A DNA stretch of 8,342 nucleotides from Candidatus Zophobacter franzmannii (GCA_030765245.1 JAVCCX010000378.1:1-8342); one strand, 5' to 3'; shown: positions 1-8,005, counted from the stretch's first letter. A program made the numbers and translations. Notes: a model not told the origin generated them from the letters alone.

Positions 1-297
1 GACAACCAACTTGACATAATCACAGAACTCTCTGGCAACTACCCTAATCCTTTCAATCCTACAACTACTATCAGCTATTCAGTTGCAAGCAACAATGAGA
101 ATGTAGAGATAGCTATATATGACATTCGAGGCAGAAGAATAAGAACCCTTATCAATAAGCAGATAAGTCGTGGTGAACATGAGATTATCTGGGATGGCAA
201 TGATGAAAACAGCCAATCAGTTGCATCAGGGGTATATTTCTATAGACTATCTACAGAGAGTAAGACTATATCGAAGAAGATGGTACTTCTTAAATAA
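1..297 (+). CDS. C-terminal part of a secreted protein with a FlgD-like / type IX sorting domain (5' truncated by window edge)
   Basis: Frame 1 is open from the first base to a TAA at 295-297, giving 98 residues with no start codon in view. The segment has the features of a C-terminal FlgD-Ig-like or T9SS type A sorting domain. NYPNPFNPTTTISY lies near residues 13-26, followed by an IAIYDIRGRRIR strand, an IIWDGNDENSQSVASGVYFYRL block, and a terminal KKMVLLK. In FCB-group bacteria such domains sit at the end of large exported proteins and direct secretion and surface attachment across the outer membrane. The functional part of the protein is outside the window, so its activity cannot be named. 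No clear terminator follows before the next gene at 360. The domain assignment is strong; whether a true type IX system operates in this organism cannot be judged here. Confidence 0.88.
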   Translation, partial: DNQLDIITELSGNYPNPFNPTTTISYSVASNNENVEIAIYDIRGRRIRTLINKQISRGEHEIIWDGNDENSQSVASGVYFYRLSTESKTISKKMVLLK

Positions 298-359
298 ACT
301 TGACGGACATAGAACAGAGTAATTATTTACATAGAAAACAGAGAGTTTGAGGTATCTTA

Positions 360-950
360 ATGATAGATAACACAAGACGGAAACGGTCACTTAAAGAGAT
401 GAAGAGGCGAAATACAATTAAACTGATAATGTATGGCATAGCTTTCATCCTATTCTTCTACCTTTTTAAGGTTGCTTTTGCTAAGTTTGCAGCAACTAAA
501 CTAGGATCTATGGGTGATACACAAGCCGAGACAAAGCAATACCCATTCACTAAGCATGGTATTCTTTCTGTAAAGGATAAGAATGTCCACCTTGCTGACT
601 TCGAGATAGAGATTGTTGAGACCCCTGAGAAACAGGAGATGGGACTGATGTACCGTAAACAGATGGCTCCTAATCGTGGGATGTTGTTTCCTTATGATAA
701 TCCCCAACCTGTCAGCTTTTGGATGAAAAATACCTACCTTCCGCTTGATATGATTTTCATTGATAGTGACATGAAGATTGTCCAGATCTCAAGGGATACT
801 GTCCCCTATAGTGAAGACCCTGTGCCCTGCTTTACTCCTGTGATATATGTGCTTGAGTTAAATGCAGGAATAAGTGATATGGCAGGTTTGACAATTGGTT
901 CGGTAGTATCATTGGAAAGGATTGAGAATGAAGAAAAAGAAATACGCTAA
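360..950 (+). CDS. membrane-anchored DUF192 family protein
   Basis: A 196-residue protein. The N-terminus is strongly basic (residues 6-18), followed by a hydrophobic segment at about 20-40 (LIMYGIAFILFFYLF), which suggests a signal anchor with the rest outside the cytoplasm. Residues about 70-185 match the DUF192 fold: MGLMYRK at 94-100, GMLF at 107-110, FWMKNTYLPLDMIFID at 120-135, then a VLELNAG strand near 164-170. DUF192 proteins are small beta-rich domains of unknown biochemical role, usually exported. The ATG at 360 is preceded by GAGG (349-352) with 7-nt spacing, which supports this start. A TTGACG at 300-305 could be a -35 box, but no good -10 follows, so the promoter is uncertain. 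The 3' end overlaps the next gene by 23 nt, so the two are probably translated from one message. Family assignment is confident; function is unknown. Confidence 0.9.
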   Translation: MIDNTRRKRSLKEMKRRNTIKLIMYGIAFILFFYLFKVAFAKFAATKLGSMGDTQAETKQYPFTKHGILSVKDKNVHLADFEIEIVETPEKQEMGLMYRKQMAPNRGMLFPYDNPQPVSFWMKNTYLPLDMIFIDSDMKIVQISRDTVPYSEDPVPCFTPVIYVLELNAGISDMAGLTIGSVVSLERIENEEKEIR

Positions 951-1821
951 TAATTATAGTTGGATTTGGGCCATTGTTGTAATCTTGATAATTGCAATCC
1001 CGATTACTTGTTCTAAGCGAAGTAAGGATAAACCCGAATACAAGGATGTTGAAGAACCAATCACACATTCAGATAGTGAACCTAAAGCTACCGATGCTGA
1101 GAAGCCAATCGTATCTAAATCTATAATTAAACATGGTGACAAGAAGTTAGCTATTATCATAGATGATTTTGGTCAGACTAACAATTCACTAATAAAAGAG
1201 TTCTTTGAGCTTCCATTAGAAGTTACTTTTGCAATTATTCCGGATCTCCCCCGTTCTAAAGAGATCATGATTGAGGCTATGCTTTCCAATAGAGAAGTTA
1301 TTATTCATGTCCCTATGGAACCGGAAAGTTACCCAAAGGATAATCCTGGTGAGAATGCTATCTTCACCCATCTCTCTGATGAAGAGATTAAGTCCCGCAT
1401 GAATTACTTTTGTGATGAGATATCTTATGCAATAGGGATTAATAACCATATGGGAAGCAAAGCAACGAGTGATAAACGCACAATGGAAGCAGTCTGCTCA
1501 GTTCTAAGTGAGCGGAATATGTTCTTCATTGATAGCTTCACCACTGCAAAGTCTGTTGCTCAGCAAACAGCTCTCAGAAACGGAGTTCCTACGAACAGAA
1601 GACATATCTTCCTCGATGTTCCTAACTCTTCACTTGAAAACGCTAAAGCCAAGTTAGGTGAGTTGAATAAGAAGAATAAGAAATACAACCCTACAATCGT
1701 GATTAGCCATTGCCTTAGTAGAAAGAAGTTAGCACAGCTCAAAGAATTCCTTCGTCTTGCAAAAGCAGATGGTTATGAGTTAGTTCCTATTTCGCAGGTA
1801 ATAAAGCAGCCCGTTCTATAA
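928..1821 (+). CDS. divergent polysaccharide deacetylase family protein (YibQ/DUF610 type)
   Basis: A 297-residue protein when started at ATG 928. That ATG has GGAAAGG at 914-920 with 7-nt spacing; an in-frame TTG at 922 would lie almost on this ribosome site, so 928 is preferred. Residues 13-28 form a single membrane segment after a KKKK start, followed by a polar linker (30-70). The Cys at 28 does not sit in a good lipobox, so a signal anchor is likelier than a lipoprotein. The catalytic-type domain covers about 73-290. It has AIIIDDFG (75-82, paired aspartates 79-80), HVPMEP (127-132), NNHMGS (172-177), FIDS (200-203) and a His at 261. These are the landmarks of the divergent polysaccharide deacetylase family, related to NodB-type carbohydrate esterases; the substrate is generally unknown and is likely a cell-envelope polymer. 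The overlap with the DUF192 gene suggests translational coupling and an envelope-related pair. Confidence 0.88.
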   Translation: MKKKKYANNYSWIWAIVVILIIAIPITCSKRSKDKPEYKDVEEPITHSDSEPKATDAEKPIVSKSIIKHGDKKLAIIIDDFGQTNNSLIKEFFELPLEVTFAIIPDLPRSKEIMIEAMLSNREVIIHVPMEPESYPKDNPGENAIFTHLSDEEIKSRMNYFCDEISYAIGINNHMGSKATSDKRTMEAVCSVLSERNMFFIDSFTTAKSVAQQTALRNGVPTNRRHIFLDVPNSSLENAKAKLGELNKKNKKYNPTIVISHCLSRKKLAQLKEFLRLAKADGYELVPISQVIKQPVL

Positions 1822-1848
1822 ATTTTAAAGTAAACTTTGGATATAAGA

Positions 1849-1874
1849 AAAGGGACGAATTACTTCGTCCCTTT
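1849..1874. terminator. probable bidirectional intrinsic terminator
   Basis: An 11-bp perfect stem (AAAGGGACGAA at 1849-1859 with TTCGTCCCTTT at 1864-1874) closes a 4-nt TTAC loop. It sits 27 nt after the deacetylase stop and 17 nt before the gap stop, between convergent genes. The A-rich and T-rich flanks provide a U-rich tail in both directions (AGTATATCTTTTC on plus; TTTTCTTATAT on minus, read from within the stem). Position and structure fit shared termination of both transcripts. Confidence 0.85.
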
Positions 1875-1891
1875 AGTATATCTTTTCAAGA

Positions 1892-2893
1892 TTACATATT
1901 CAACCAATGAACAGCCAAATCAGCAGTACGGTTTGAGTAACCAAACTCATTATCATACCAGGCAAGGATTTTGTATAACTTACCTTGTTTCTTAGTAAAC
2001 TCAGAATCAAAGATAGATGAGTAAGGATTCCCAACAATATCAATTGATACGATTGGATCAGTGTTGTACGACAAAACACCCTTTAATGGACCTTCAGCTG
2101 CAAGTTTCATTGCATTGTTAATCTCTTCAACAGTTGGTTCACTATCAAGTGTAACGGTTAAATCAACAAGTGAGCCATCCGGGGTTGGTACTCTTACGGC
2201 ATAGCCATTTAGCTTTCCATTAAGTTCTGGGATTACTAAGCCAATAGCCTTTGCAGCACCTGTAGATGTAGGAATCATGCTGACAGCAGCAGATCTAGCT
2301 CTACGCAAGTCACTGTGTGGAAGGTCAAGAATCTTCTGATCATTTGTGTAAGAGTGAACTGTAGTCATAATTCCATCTATAATACCAAAGGTATCATGAA
2401 GAACCTTACAAACAGGAGCAAGACAGTTAGTTGTACAACTGGCATTAGAGATAACCTGATGCTCTGCTTTGAGCTCTTCAGTATTAACACCAAGCACAAT
2501 AGTTGCATCAACAGTATCTTTAGCAGGTGCTGAGATTATAACTTTCTTGGCACCGGCAGTAACATGCATCATTGCTTCTTTCTTAGCTCTAAACATACCT
2601 GTTGATTCAATTACAAGATCAACACCAAGTTCAGCCCAAGGTAACTTCTCAGGGTTACGCTCTGCAAGTATCTTTATTCCTTTACCATCAACAATAAGCA
2701 TATCTGCAGTTGCTGAGATCTCACGATTATAAATCTTATGAACACTGTCATATTTAAACAGATGTGCAAGTGTTTTTGCATCTGTAAGGTCATTAATTGC
2801 AACTAACTCAACTTGGTCTGCGTATTTATCCAAAAGGATACGAGCAACAAGTCTACCTATTCTTCCAAACCCATTAATAGCTATTTTCTTCAT
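1892..2893 (-). CDS. gap: glyceraldehyde-3-phosphate dehydrogenase, type I
   Basis: This enzyme catalyses the reversible NAD-dependent oxidation and phosphorylation of glyceraldehyde 3-phosphate to 1,3-bisphosphoglycerate in the cytoplasm. The protein has 333 residues, the normal length for the family. The N-terminal Rossmann motif INGFGRIGR (6-14) is intact, and Asp35 in the INDL segment together with LP at 191-192 fits an NAD-preferring enzyme. The active site SNASCTTNC gives the nucleophilic Cys153, and HSYTNDQ supplies His180. The phosphate-site segment DLRRARSAA and the C-terminal [11 protein letters not shown] are also present. The ATG at 2893 is preceded by AGAGGAG with about 5-nt spacing, which starts directly after the fba stop. 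Only 14 nt separate the two genes, so they form one operon with fba first. Nothing is truncated or missing. This is the only GAPDH gene visible, so an alternative role cannot be weighed. Confidence 0.98.
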   Translation of the reverse strand: MKKIAINGFGRIGRLVARILLDKYADQVELVAINDLTDAKTLAHLFKYDSVHKIYNREISATADMLIVDGKGIKILAERNPEKLPWAELGVDLVIESTGMFRAKKEAMMHVTAGAKKVIISAPAKDTVDATIVLGVNTEELKAEHQVISNASCTTNCLAPVCKVLHDTFGIIDGIMTTVHSYTNDQKILDLPHSDLRRARSAAVSMIPTSTGAAKAIGLVIPELNGKLNGYAVRVPTPDGSLVDLTVTLDSEPTVEEINNAMKLAAEGPLKGVLSYNTDPIVSIDIVGNPYSSIFDSEFTKKQGKLYKILAWYDNEFGYSNRTADLAVHWLNM

Positions 2894-2907
2894 CTATACT
2901 CCTCTGC

Positions 2908-3882
2908 TTATAACATAGTGCTATGGTTAGCACTTCCGCTAACTTTTACTAATGATTCAACTGACTTCTGCATTGCATCTTCACCCTTGATAATCCATTT
3001 ACGAGGATCAAATCTCTTCTTATCAGGGAAGAAGTCTTCAGGATTCATTCCTGCCGGACAGGCAATAGCATCACCATTACCAGCCCAATAGAGCTGAATA
3101 GCTTCGGCAATGTCTATCTGATACTGAGTATCTTTATTTATCTTTACAACACCATTCTTAACGGCTGTTGTTTGTTGAAGATCTGTAAGTCCTGAAGCTC
3201 CATGAAGTACAATGCCGGTTTCAACATTGTTTGCTATAAGGAGGTTATCAATCTTTTTAATCAAGTCTAAGTTGAGCTTAATCTTAGAACCTTTGGAAAC
3301 ACCATGATTAGTACCAACTGATGCGGCGAAAAGGTCAACTCCGGTCTTTTGAACATAGGCTAGTGCTTCTTCAGGATGAGTATATAGTTCAGTATCTGAC
3401 ACAATTTCGTCTTCAGTGCCTTTGATATAACCAATCTCACCTTCGACAATCACTCCATGCTTATGGGCTACAGCAACAACCTCTTTAGAGATGCGAACAT
3501 TCTCTTCAAAAGACTCATGAGATGCATCAATCATTACAGATGAGACAAGCCCATTTTCGATGCAATAAACAACGAAATCAAAGTAGTTTGGAGTTGCGTG
3601 GTCTATGTGAAGACCAATACCGCTATTTTTGTGTTGATTAGCTAGAATCTTCACCATTGAAGAGATCAGATTAGCACCGACATTCATATCTTTTGAGATA
3701 CCTGCAGCGTATTTGACAGCACCGGCACTCATCTGTAGAAGTCCGTCTGATTTCTGAACTTCGTAACCCTGAATACATGCACGAATTGCACAATCAAAAA
3801 CAACATTTGAAGCTATAATACCGTAACGCATTTTCTTGGCTTGCAAGAACGCTTCTTTCATCTTCTGTCCATTGTAGAACAT
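2908..3882 (-). CDS. fba: class II (zinc-dependent) fructose-bisphosphate aldolase
   Basis: This enzyme cleaves or forms fructose 1,6-bisphosphate from dihydroxyacetone phosphate and glyceraldehyde 3-phosphate; the latter is the substrate of the adjacent gap product. The 324-residue protein shows the class II landmarks. GLHIDHATP at 90-98 contains the likely catalytic Asp94 and zinc ligand His95. VEGEIG follows at 146-151, TNHG supplies His193 and LHGASGL supplies His227; these two fit the other zinc ligands. KINKDTQ (247-253) fits the phosphate and substrate loop. A C-terminal FFPDKKRFDPRKW segment resembles that of longer, E. coli FbaA-like class II enzymes, although the overall length is shorter than E. 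coli FbaA. The ATG at 3882 has GGAGG (3887-3891) 4 nt upstream. The gene lies 94 nt downstream of the histidine kinase and 14 nt upstream of gap, on the same strand. No damage is seen. Confidence 0.96.
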   Translation of the reverse strand: MFYNGQKMKEAFLQAKKMRYGIIASNVVFDCAIRACIQGYEVQKSDGLLQMSAGAVKYAAGISKDMNVGANLISSMVKILANQHKNSGIGLHIDHATPNYFDFVVYCIENGLVSSVMIDASHESFEENVRISKEVVAVAHKHGVIVEGEIGYIKGTEDEIVSDTELYTHPEEALAYVQKTGVDLFAASVGTNHGVSKGSKIKLNLDLIKKIDNLLIANNVETGIVLHGASGLTDLQQTTAVKNGVVKINKDTQYQIDIAEAIQLYWAGNGDAIACPAGMNPEDFFPDKKRFDPRKWIIKGEDAMQKSVESLVKVSGSANHSTML

Positions 3883-3912
3883 ATTGCCTCCATTGAGATT
3901 AAATATTTTATG

Positions 3913-3955
3913 TATTATTTAGAGCAGATAGTTTGAGTCAAGCAAAATTGCTCAA
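3913..3955 (-). promoter_or_regulatory. possible fba promoter overlapping an inverted repeat
   Basis: The 94-nt gap between the kinase stop and fba contains, on the minus strand, TTGACT (3936-3941) as a possible -35 box. An AT-rich segment 16-18 nt further on (AATAATAC, 3912-3919) could serve as a weak -10. The -35 lies inside an imperfect inverted repeat: TTGAG at 3933-3937 with CTCAA at 3951-3955, and CAA at 3939-3941 with TTG at 3948-3950, one bulged T and a 6-nt loop. No T-run follows on either strand, so it is a poor intrinsic terminator and may instead be an operator. The -10 match is weak, so this call is tentative. Confidence 0.35.
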
Positions 3956-3976
3956 CACTACCCTGTTTATATTTAA

Positions 3977-6253
3977 TTATTTTTTAGGCAATGAGAAGTA
4001 GAATGTTGCACCCTCCCCAACTTCACCTTCTGCCCAGATTCTGCCATCATGTTTTTTAACCAATCTTTCTACAATTGCTAATCCTACTCCGGTTCCGGCA
4101 AATTCTTTTAAGCTGTGCAATCTCTGGAAGATTCCGAAGAGTTTCTTTTCATATTGTTGGTCAAAACCGACACCATGGTCTTTGATGTAGAACACATGGG
4201 ATTCATCTTCTTCAATATACCCGACCTCGATGCGTTTAATCTCAGATTTAGAACTGTATTTAAGTGAGTTGGTAAACAAATTGGACCATACCTGCTTAAT
4301 TGCATTCGGATCACATGAAACCATTGGCATCTCGTTGATGACTATGTCAAATTCACTTTGTTCCAAATCAGTAGCAACTGAAAGATATGTACTAAGTGCA
4401 AGAGTTTTCATATCAGTTTCAGCAGTTTTTATTTCAGCACGGGATACTCTTGATATGTCTAAAATATCTGCAATCAATTTATCCATGTGTACTGCATTAT
4501 CTGTGATGACCTTTAATAGTCGTTGTCCTTCCTCATCAAGGCTGTCAGTATAGTCATCTACAAGATAGCTACAGAATCCACTTATTGCTCTTAGAGGTGC
4601 TCTAAGGTCATGGGAAATAGAGTAAGAGAAACTCTCCATTTCTTGGATAGCTTCCTGTAGTTCAATGGTTCTCTCAGATACTAATTCCTCAAGATGCAGC
4701 CTATGCTTTTCAAGTTCATTCTCTATATTTACTCGATCTGTAACATCATGTATAGAACCCATTACTTTAATCGGGACCCCTGATTCGTCGGTCTCAAGCT
4801 CAGCCACAGAGTGTAGTGTCTTAATTTCACCTGTGTCGATGGTTTTTACGTCAAAAAGGATATCATATGGTTTGTTATATGCGATTAAATCATCGAAAGC
4901 TTTTCTAGCTCGTTCAATGTCCAAAATACATTCATCTGCAATCTCTGATGAAAACTCTTCTTCTTCTCCAATATATCCGTAGATTCGTTTTGTTTCCTCT
5001 GAAGCCCAAAACGTATTTGTACTGAGGTTATATTCCCAGTTTCCGACATGGCAAAGTTTCTGTGCTTCTCGATATCTAGCATCACTTATTTTTAAAGCTT
5101 CTTCGGACTTCTTTAATTCAGTAATATCAGAGATAAAGCCTTCTAAAACTTCACACTCACTTTCCTTATCTCCAATGAAAAGACCTTTTTCTGAAACCCA
5201 CTTAATCTCATTATCTTTGGTTAGTATCCGGTACTCTAGCTCAAAGTACTCATGTTTTAGAATCTGTTTTTGGACTACCTCGTCAACAACCGGTCTATCC
5301 TCAGGATGAATTAAGCTAGCATAGGAAAGAACTTCATTATTAATCAGATCTTCGGGTTCAAACCCTGTTAAATTTCTACATCCCTCACTAATAAACCTCA
5401 TTGTCCATTCTTGATTATTTAGACAGCGATAAGCCATTCCGGGAAGATTACTAAGTAGTGTCGTATCCTGTCGCTGAACTTCTTTCAAGGTTGCAGTGAT
5501 TCTGAGTTTTTCAGTGATATCCTGAAATACACAATACGGTTGTTTAACGGAGCCATCAGGGTAATAACCAATACTACCTTCAAGAGAGATATCAAGAAAA
5601 TGTCCCTTTTTATGTCTGATCTTAAACAGGGCATCATGTACATAACCACGCTTTTTAAATTTAGGGAAATTTTCTGTAAAACGAGACTTCCAGTCGGGAT
5701 GCAAAAAATCTGTGTAATATTTACCAATTACTTCATCTCTCTCATATCCTAGTGTCCTTAACCATGCCGGGTTAACATCCTGAAATGTCCCATCTTCATT
5801 AAGTGATTGATATGGGAGAGGAGCATTTTCATAGAGTGCCCGGAACTTCTCCGTACTTTCTCTAAGATTATCCTCTACCAATGTCTGTTTTGTTACATCT
5901 TCATGCATTACTACAATATATGATATTTCATTGTCGTCATTGAACAATGGGTAAGTTTTGGTACGGATCCAAATTGTTTTATCAGGTGATTTATAAGTAT
6001 TGATTGGAGTTAAGGGTAACTCAACAGATTCACCTTTGAAGGCTCTTTTTACTAGAGGTAATACATCCTTACTTTGAACAACTTTATCGGCGAAGATGTT
6101 TTGATCCCCTAAATCCTCTAATGTAACTTTCCAAATATCAGTAAACGCACTATTCACATAGGCAAACTTACCATCTGGAGACATAACTTGTGTCGCCATG
6201 GGGGAGTTATCAAAAAACAAATGTAACATCTCAAGACTTGGTTTATTTTGCAT
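3977..6253 (-). CDS. soluble multi-PAS sensor histidine kinase
   Basis: A 758-residue sensor kinase without any membrane segment, so it probably senses a cytoplasmic signal. Four PAS-type modules are apparent at about 6-125, 132-250, 262-382 and 392-512. Each ends in a PAC-like strand followed by a D(V/I)T or similar linker (HEDVTKQ, FQDITEK, ISDITEL, IHDVTDR). A probable coiled-coil linker (512-540) leads into a HisKA domain whose SYSISHDLRAPLRAI box carries the phospho-acceptor His548. The ATPase domain shows the N box (SNLFTNSLKYS, Asn658 and Asn662), the G1 box (DHGVGF, 692-697) and the G2 box (GTGVGL, 720-725), ending in FYFSLPKK. All catalytic motifs are intact. There is no receiver domain and no response regulator in the window, so it is an orphan at this scale. 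The ATG at 6253 is preceded by GGAG with 6-nt spacing. The ligand or cofactor of the PAS modules cannot be told from sequence alone. Confidence 0.95.
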   Translation of the reverse strand: MQNKPSLEMLHLFFDNSPMATQVMSPDGKFAYVNSAFTDIWKVTLEDLGDQNIFADKVVQSKDVLPLVKRAFKGESVELPLTPINTYKSPDKTIWIRTKTYPLFNDDNEISYIVVMHEDVTKQTLVEDNLRESTEKFRALYENAPLPYQSLNEDGTFQDVNPAWLRTLGYERDEVIGKYYTDFLHPDWKSRFTENFPKFKKRGYVHDALFKIRHKKGHFLDISLEGSIGYYPDGSVKQPYCVFQDITEKLRITATLKEVQRQDTTLLSNLPGMAYRCLNNQEWTMRFISEGCRNLTGFEPEDLINNEVLSYASLIHPEDRPVVDEVVQKQILKHEYFELEYRILTKDNEIKWVSEKGLFIGDKESECEVLEGFISDITELKKSEEALKISDARYREAQKLCHVGNWEYNLSTNTFWASEETKRIYGYIGEEEEFSSEIADECILDIERARKAFDDLIAYNKPYDILFDVKTIDTGEIKTLHSVAELETDESGVPIKVMGSIHDVTDRVNIENELEKHRLHLEELVSERTIELQEAIQEMESFSYSISHDLRAPLRAISGFCSYLVDDYTDSLDEEGQRLLKVITDNAVHMDKLIADILDISRVSRAEIKTAETDMKTLALSTYLSVATDLEQSEFDIVINEMPMVSCDPNAIKQVWSNLFTNSLKYSSKSEIKRIEVGYIEEDESHVFYIKDHGVGFDQQYEKKLFGIFQRLHSLKEFAGTGVGLAIVERLVKKHDGRIWAEGEVGEGATFYFSLPKK

Positions 6254-6285
6254 ATCTCGCTCCGATATTTGAATGAGGACAATCT

Positions 6286-6364
6286 ATTATATTGTTGCAA
6301 GGTTAAACACTTGCAGTAAATATTTCTAAAGGTATCTAATACACAATAGTTAAATTATTGTCAA
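6286..6364 (-). promoter_or_regulatory. promoter region of the histidine kinase
   Basis: On the minus strand a perfect -35 TTGACA (6359-6364) is followed after 17 nt by TATTAG (6336-6341), a 4 of 6 match to the -10 consensus, giving a leader of about 75 nt. A second candidate is a perfect TATAAT (6286-6291) nearer the gene but without a recognisable -35. The rest of 6254-6502 holds no gene I can support. Both signals lie outside the insertion sequence, so the native promoter survived the insertion. Confidence 0.6.
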
Positions 6365-6451
6365 GTAATCGTGCTTTATTTAATCTTCTTCTTTGAAAGC
6401 CCCAAAACAGTTACGCCATCCCTCGTTACTCCGGCATTAACAACACAGAGA

Positions 6452-6496
6452 CCAATTGGACAGCTCTGAGAGCTGCAAGCAAGCGTGGACGCTTGC
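6452..6496. repeat. cluster of short palindromes beside the IS left end
   Basis: Three perfect palindromes lie side by side. CCAATTGG is at 6452-6459. CAGCTC-TGA-GAGCTG is at 6461-6475 (6-bp stem, 3-nt loop). GCAAGCGT-GG-ACGCTTGC is at 6479-6496 (8-bp arms; 7 bp with a 4-nt loop if folded). They end 6 nt before the IS end. The octamer AATTGGAC at 6454-6461 recurs at 8063-8070 on the other side of the IS, which hints that both flanks belonged to one repeat-rich region. This resembles a REP-like intergenic element; its family is not recognised. Confidence 0.6.
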
Positions 6497-6502
6497 ATTA
6501 CG

Positions 6503-6521
6503 TAGTCGATCCTGAAAAAGT
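6503..6521 (+). repeat. left terminal inverted repeat of the IS
   Basis: TAGTCGATCCTGAAAAAGT reads inward from the left boundary. It matches the reverse complement of 8006-8024 at 18 of 19 positions; the eighth base is T here and C in the other end. It lies downstream of the transposase stop. Confidence 0.93.
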
Positions 6522-6579
6522 AGTAGTTGGGATTAGTATTAGAGGTAGTTATATTTGATTTGGATAGCAAATATTTAAC

Positions 6580-7911
6580 TTAAGATGGACAATGTTCAAC
6601 CGAATTAGTTGAAAATAGGTAATTCTGGATAATAGACAAAAAAATAGACACAATGTGCCTATAGACTGTTCTTAAGTTATATCCACATGCTGACAAAATT
6701 ACATTCAGCTTATCTCCTTGATTGCCTTTTAGATAGTTTCGATCAAGGCGATGCTCCGACTTCATGTGCCCAATGTCAGGCTCAATGGCACTCCTTCGAT
6801 TATACCATTTCTTCTGACTTCCAGTTAAGTTTTTTCTGCTTCTTCCTACAATGTTAATTTCAGCATTCCCGGTATAATTATGTTTTCGATAACCTAAGTC
6901 TGCATAAACTCGCTTAATGCTCCCAATGAAGCTTGTTACTCTTTCTGCCATATCTAATGTTTGTGCAAGGGTGTGTCCGTCATAGGGATTACCATGAAAG
7001 TCAACTGCGGATAAAATCATACCCTTTTTTGATGTGCTTGCAAAGCCAACTTTGCATCCAAATTCATAGCGTTTATGAGCTTTGCCCTTGCATATGCACT
7101 CAACATTCGGTTCATGAACACTATAAAGTTTATTCTTACTTGTTTTTGTTTGCTTCATTGCACGTCCGACCAACTCACTTAAATCATGAAATTCAATTGA
7201 TAAGAGAAACTCAGGAGGTGCTTTTCTCATTATGTCACGATATAGCCGGCCCAATTTAGTCTTCATAGATTTACGAACTTTGCCCGCTCTTTTCATCTGA
7301 CGAGCATGCACATAACCGGAATGTTTGCGAAGTAATTTCTTACCAATTCTGAGATAGGTTTGCTTAAGCTTGATTGAAAAACGCTTAGCTAAAGAAACAA
7401 GATACTGCATTAAACGATAATAAAGTCGAATATCAGTAGGATATGTGATATTCTTCTCTTGAACTGTTGTGTCCACATTGACATGGTCTAAGTCTGAAGG
7501 CGTTATTGCTCGTGTTTTGATACCACTTTTAATGGTAGCTTCCAATAATTTATCCAATTGATTATCATTTAATCGATTACGCCACTTTGTCATGCTGGTA
7601 GGATGGATAGGAAAGGTATTTTGGAAGTATTCTTCACCACAGAAATATTGCCAATATGGATTTTCAAGCCATTGGGCAACAACTGTCTCATCGCTTAGAT
7701 CGTTTAAATACTTCAGATAATGAAGACCGACCATTAACCTGGTTGAATTGGCTGGACGACCAAAGTCTCTACAATACAGTTCACTGAACTCACTTTCTAA
7801 CTCAACCCAGGGAATGGTTTTACTTAATTGGCATAATGCATGATTCATATCTAACATTATAGAAAGACAAGGTTGATAAAAGTCAGGTTCTTTTGGTTTT
7901 TTCTTTATCAT
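6580..7911 (-). CDS. IS5-family DDE transposase
   Basis: A 443-residue transposase that cuts and joins the ends of the surrounding IS. The N-terminal part (about 45-130) matches the IS5-type DUF772 region, with RPANSTRLMVGLHYLKYL and WQYFCGEEYFQ. The catalytic core begins at VNVDTTVQEKNITYPTD (first Asp147), continues through GKAHKRYEFGCKV (276-288) and HGNPYDGHTL (306-315), and has the second Asp338 in VYADLGYR. YNRRSAIEPDIGHMK (370-384) fits the Y-2-R-3-E-6-K signature with Glu377. GHMKSEHRLDRNYLKG and a YNLR segment complete the family pattern. All three catalytic residues and the full length are present, so the enzyme is probably active. The ATG at 7911 has GGGAG 4 nt upstream, within a small hairpin. 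No intrinsic terminator separates its stop from the IS end, so transcription could continue toward the histidine kinase. Confidence 0.96.
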   Translation of the reverse strand: MIKKKPKEPDFYQPCLSIMLDMNHALCQLSKTIPWVELESEFSELYCRDFGRPANSTRLMVGLHYLKYLNDLSDETVVAQWLENPYWQYFCGEEYFQNTFPIHPTSMTKWRNRLNDNQLDKLLEATIKSGIKTRAITPSDLDHVNVDTTVQEKNITYPTDIRLYYRLMQYLVSLAKRFSIKLKQTYLRIGKKLLRKHSGYVHARQMKRAGKVRKSMKTKLGRLYRDIMRKAPPEFLLSIEFHDLSELVGRAMKQTKTSKNKLYSVHEPNVECICKGKAHKRYEFGCKVGFASTSKKGMILSAVDFHGNPYDGHTLAQTLDMAERVTSFIGSIKRVYADLGYRKHNYTGNAEINIVGRSRKNLTGSQKKWYNRRSAIEPDIGHMKSEHRLDRNYLKGNQGDKLNVILSACGYNLRTVYRHIVSIFLSIIQNYLFSTNSVEHCPS

Positions 7912-7926
7912 AAAACTCCCAGTTTT
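7912..7926 (-). promoter_or_regulatory. hairpin holding the transposase ribosome binding site
   Basis: On the minus strand the message reads AAAACT-GGG-AGTTTT immediately before the ATG, a perfect 6-bp inverted repeat with a 3-nt loop. The likely ribosome site GGGAG spans the loop and the start of the 3' arm. The AT-rich stem is weak, so any effect on translation would be modest. Confidence 0.4.
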
Positions 7927-7954
7927 TTATTGATTAAGATACATGTTTTGAGAG

Positions 7955-7984
7955 TTTATAACACGTAAAAGCTCCTGTAGTCAA
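7955..7984 (-). promoter_or_regulatory. transposase promoter
   Basis: On the minus strand TTGACT (7979-7984; 5 of 6 to consensus) is followed after 18 nt by TATAAA (7955-7960; 5 of 6). It lies within the IS between the right inverted repeat and the transposase start, giving a leader of roughly 35 nt. Confidence 0.65.
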
Positions 7985-8005
7985 GCTATTTATCGGTATT
8001 TAGGA

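Noticed and set aside
922..927. TTG at 922 as start of the deacetylase gene
   Set aside because: The ribosome site GGAAAGG ends at 920, leaving almost no spacing for 922 but an ideal 7 nt for the ATG at 928.
3933..3955. Intrinsic terminator for the histidine kinase
   Set aside because: The stem is interrupted by a bulge and no T-run follows on the minus strand; it is listed only as a possible operator.
6376..6570. A 64-codon open frame on the minus strand ending in SKKKIK
   Set aside because: It begins inside the IS and crosses its left border, and the outside part is largely made of palindromic repeat sequence. In the reconstructed empty site the frame meets a stop shortly upstream, so no interrupted gene is supported.
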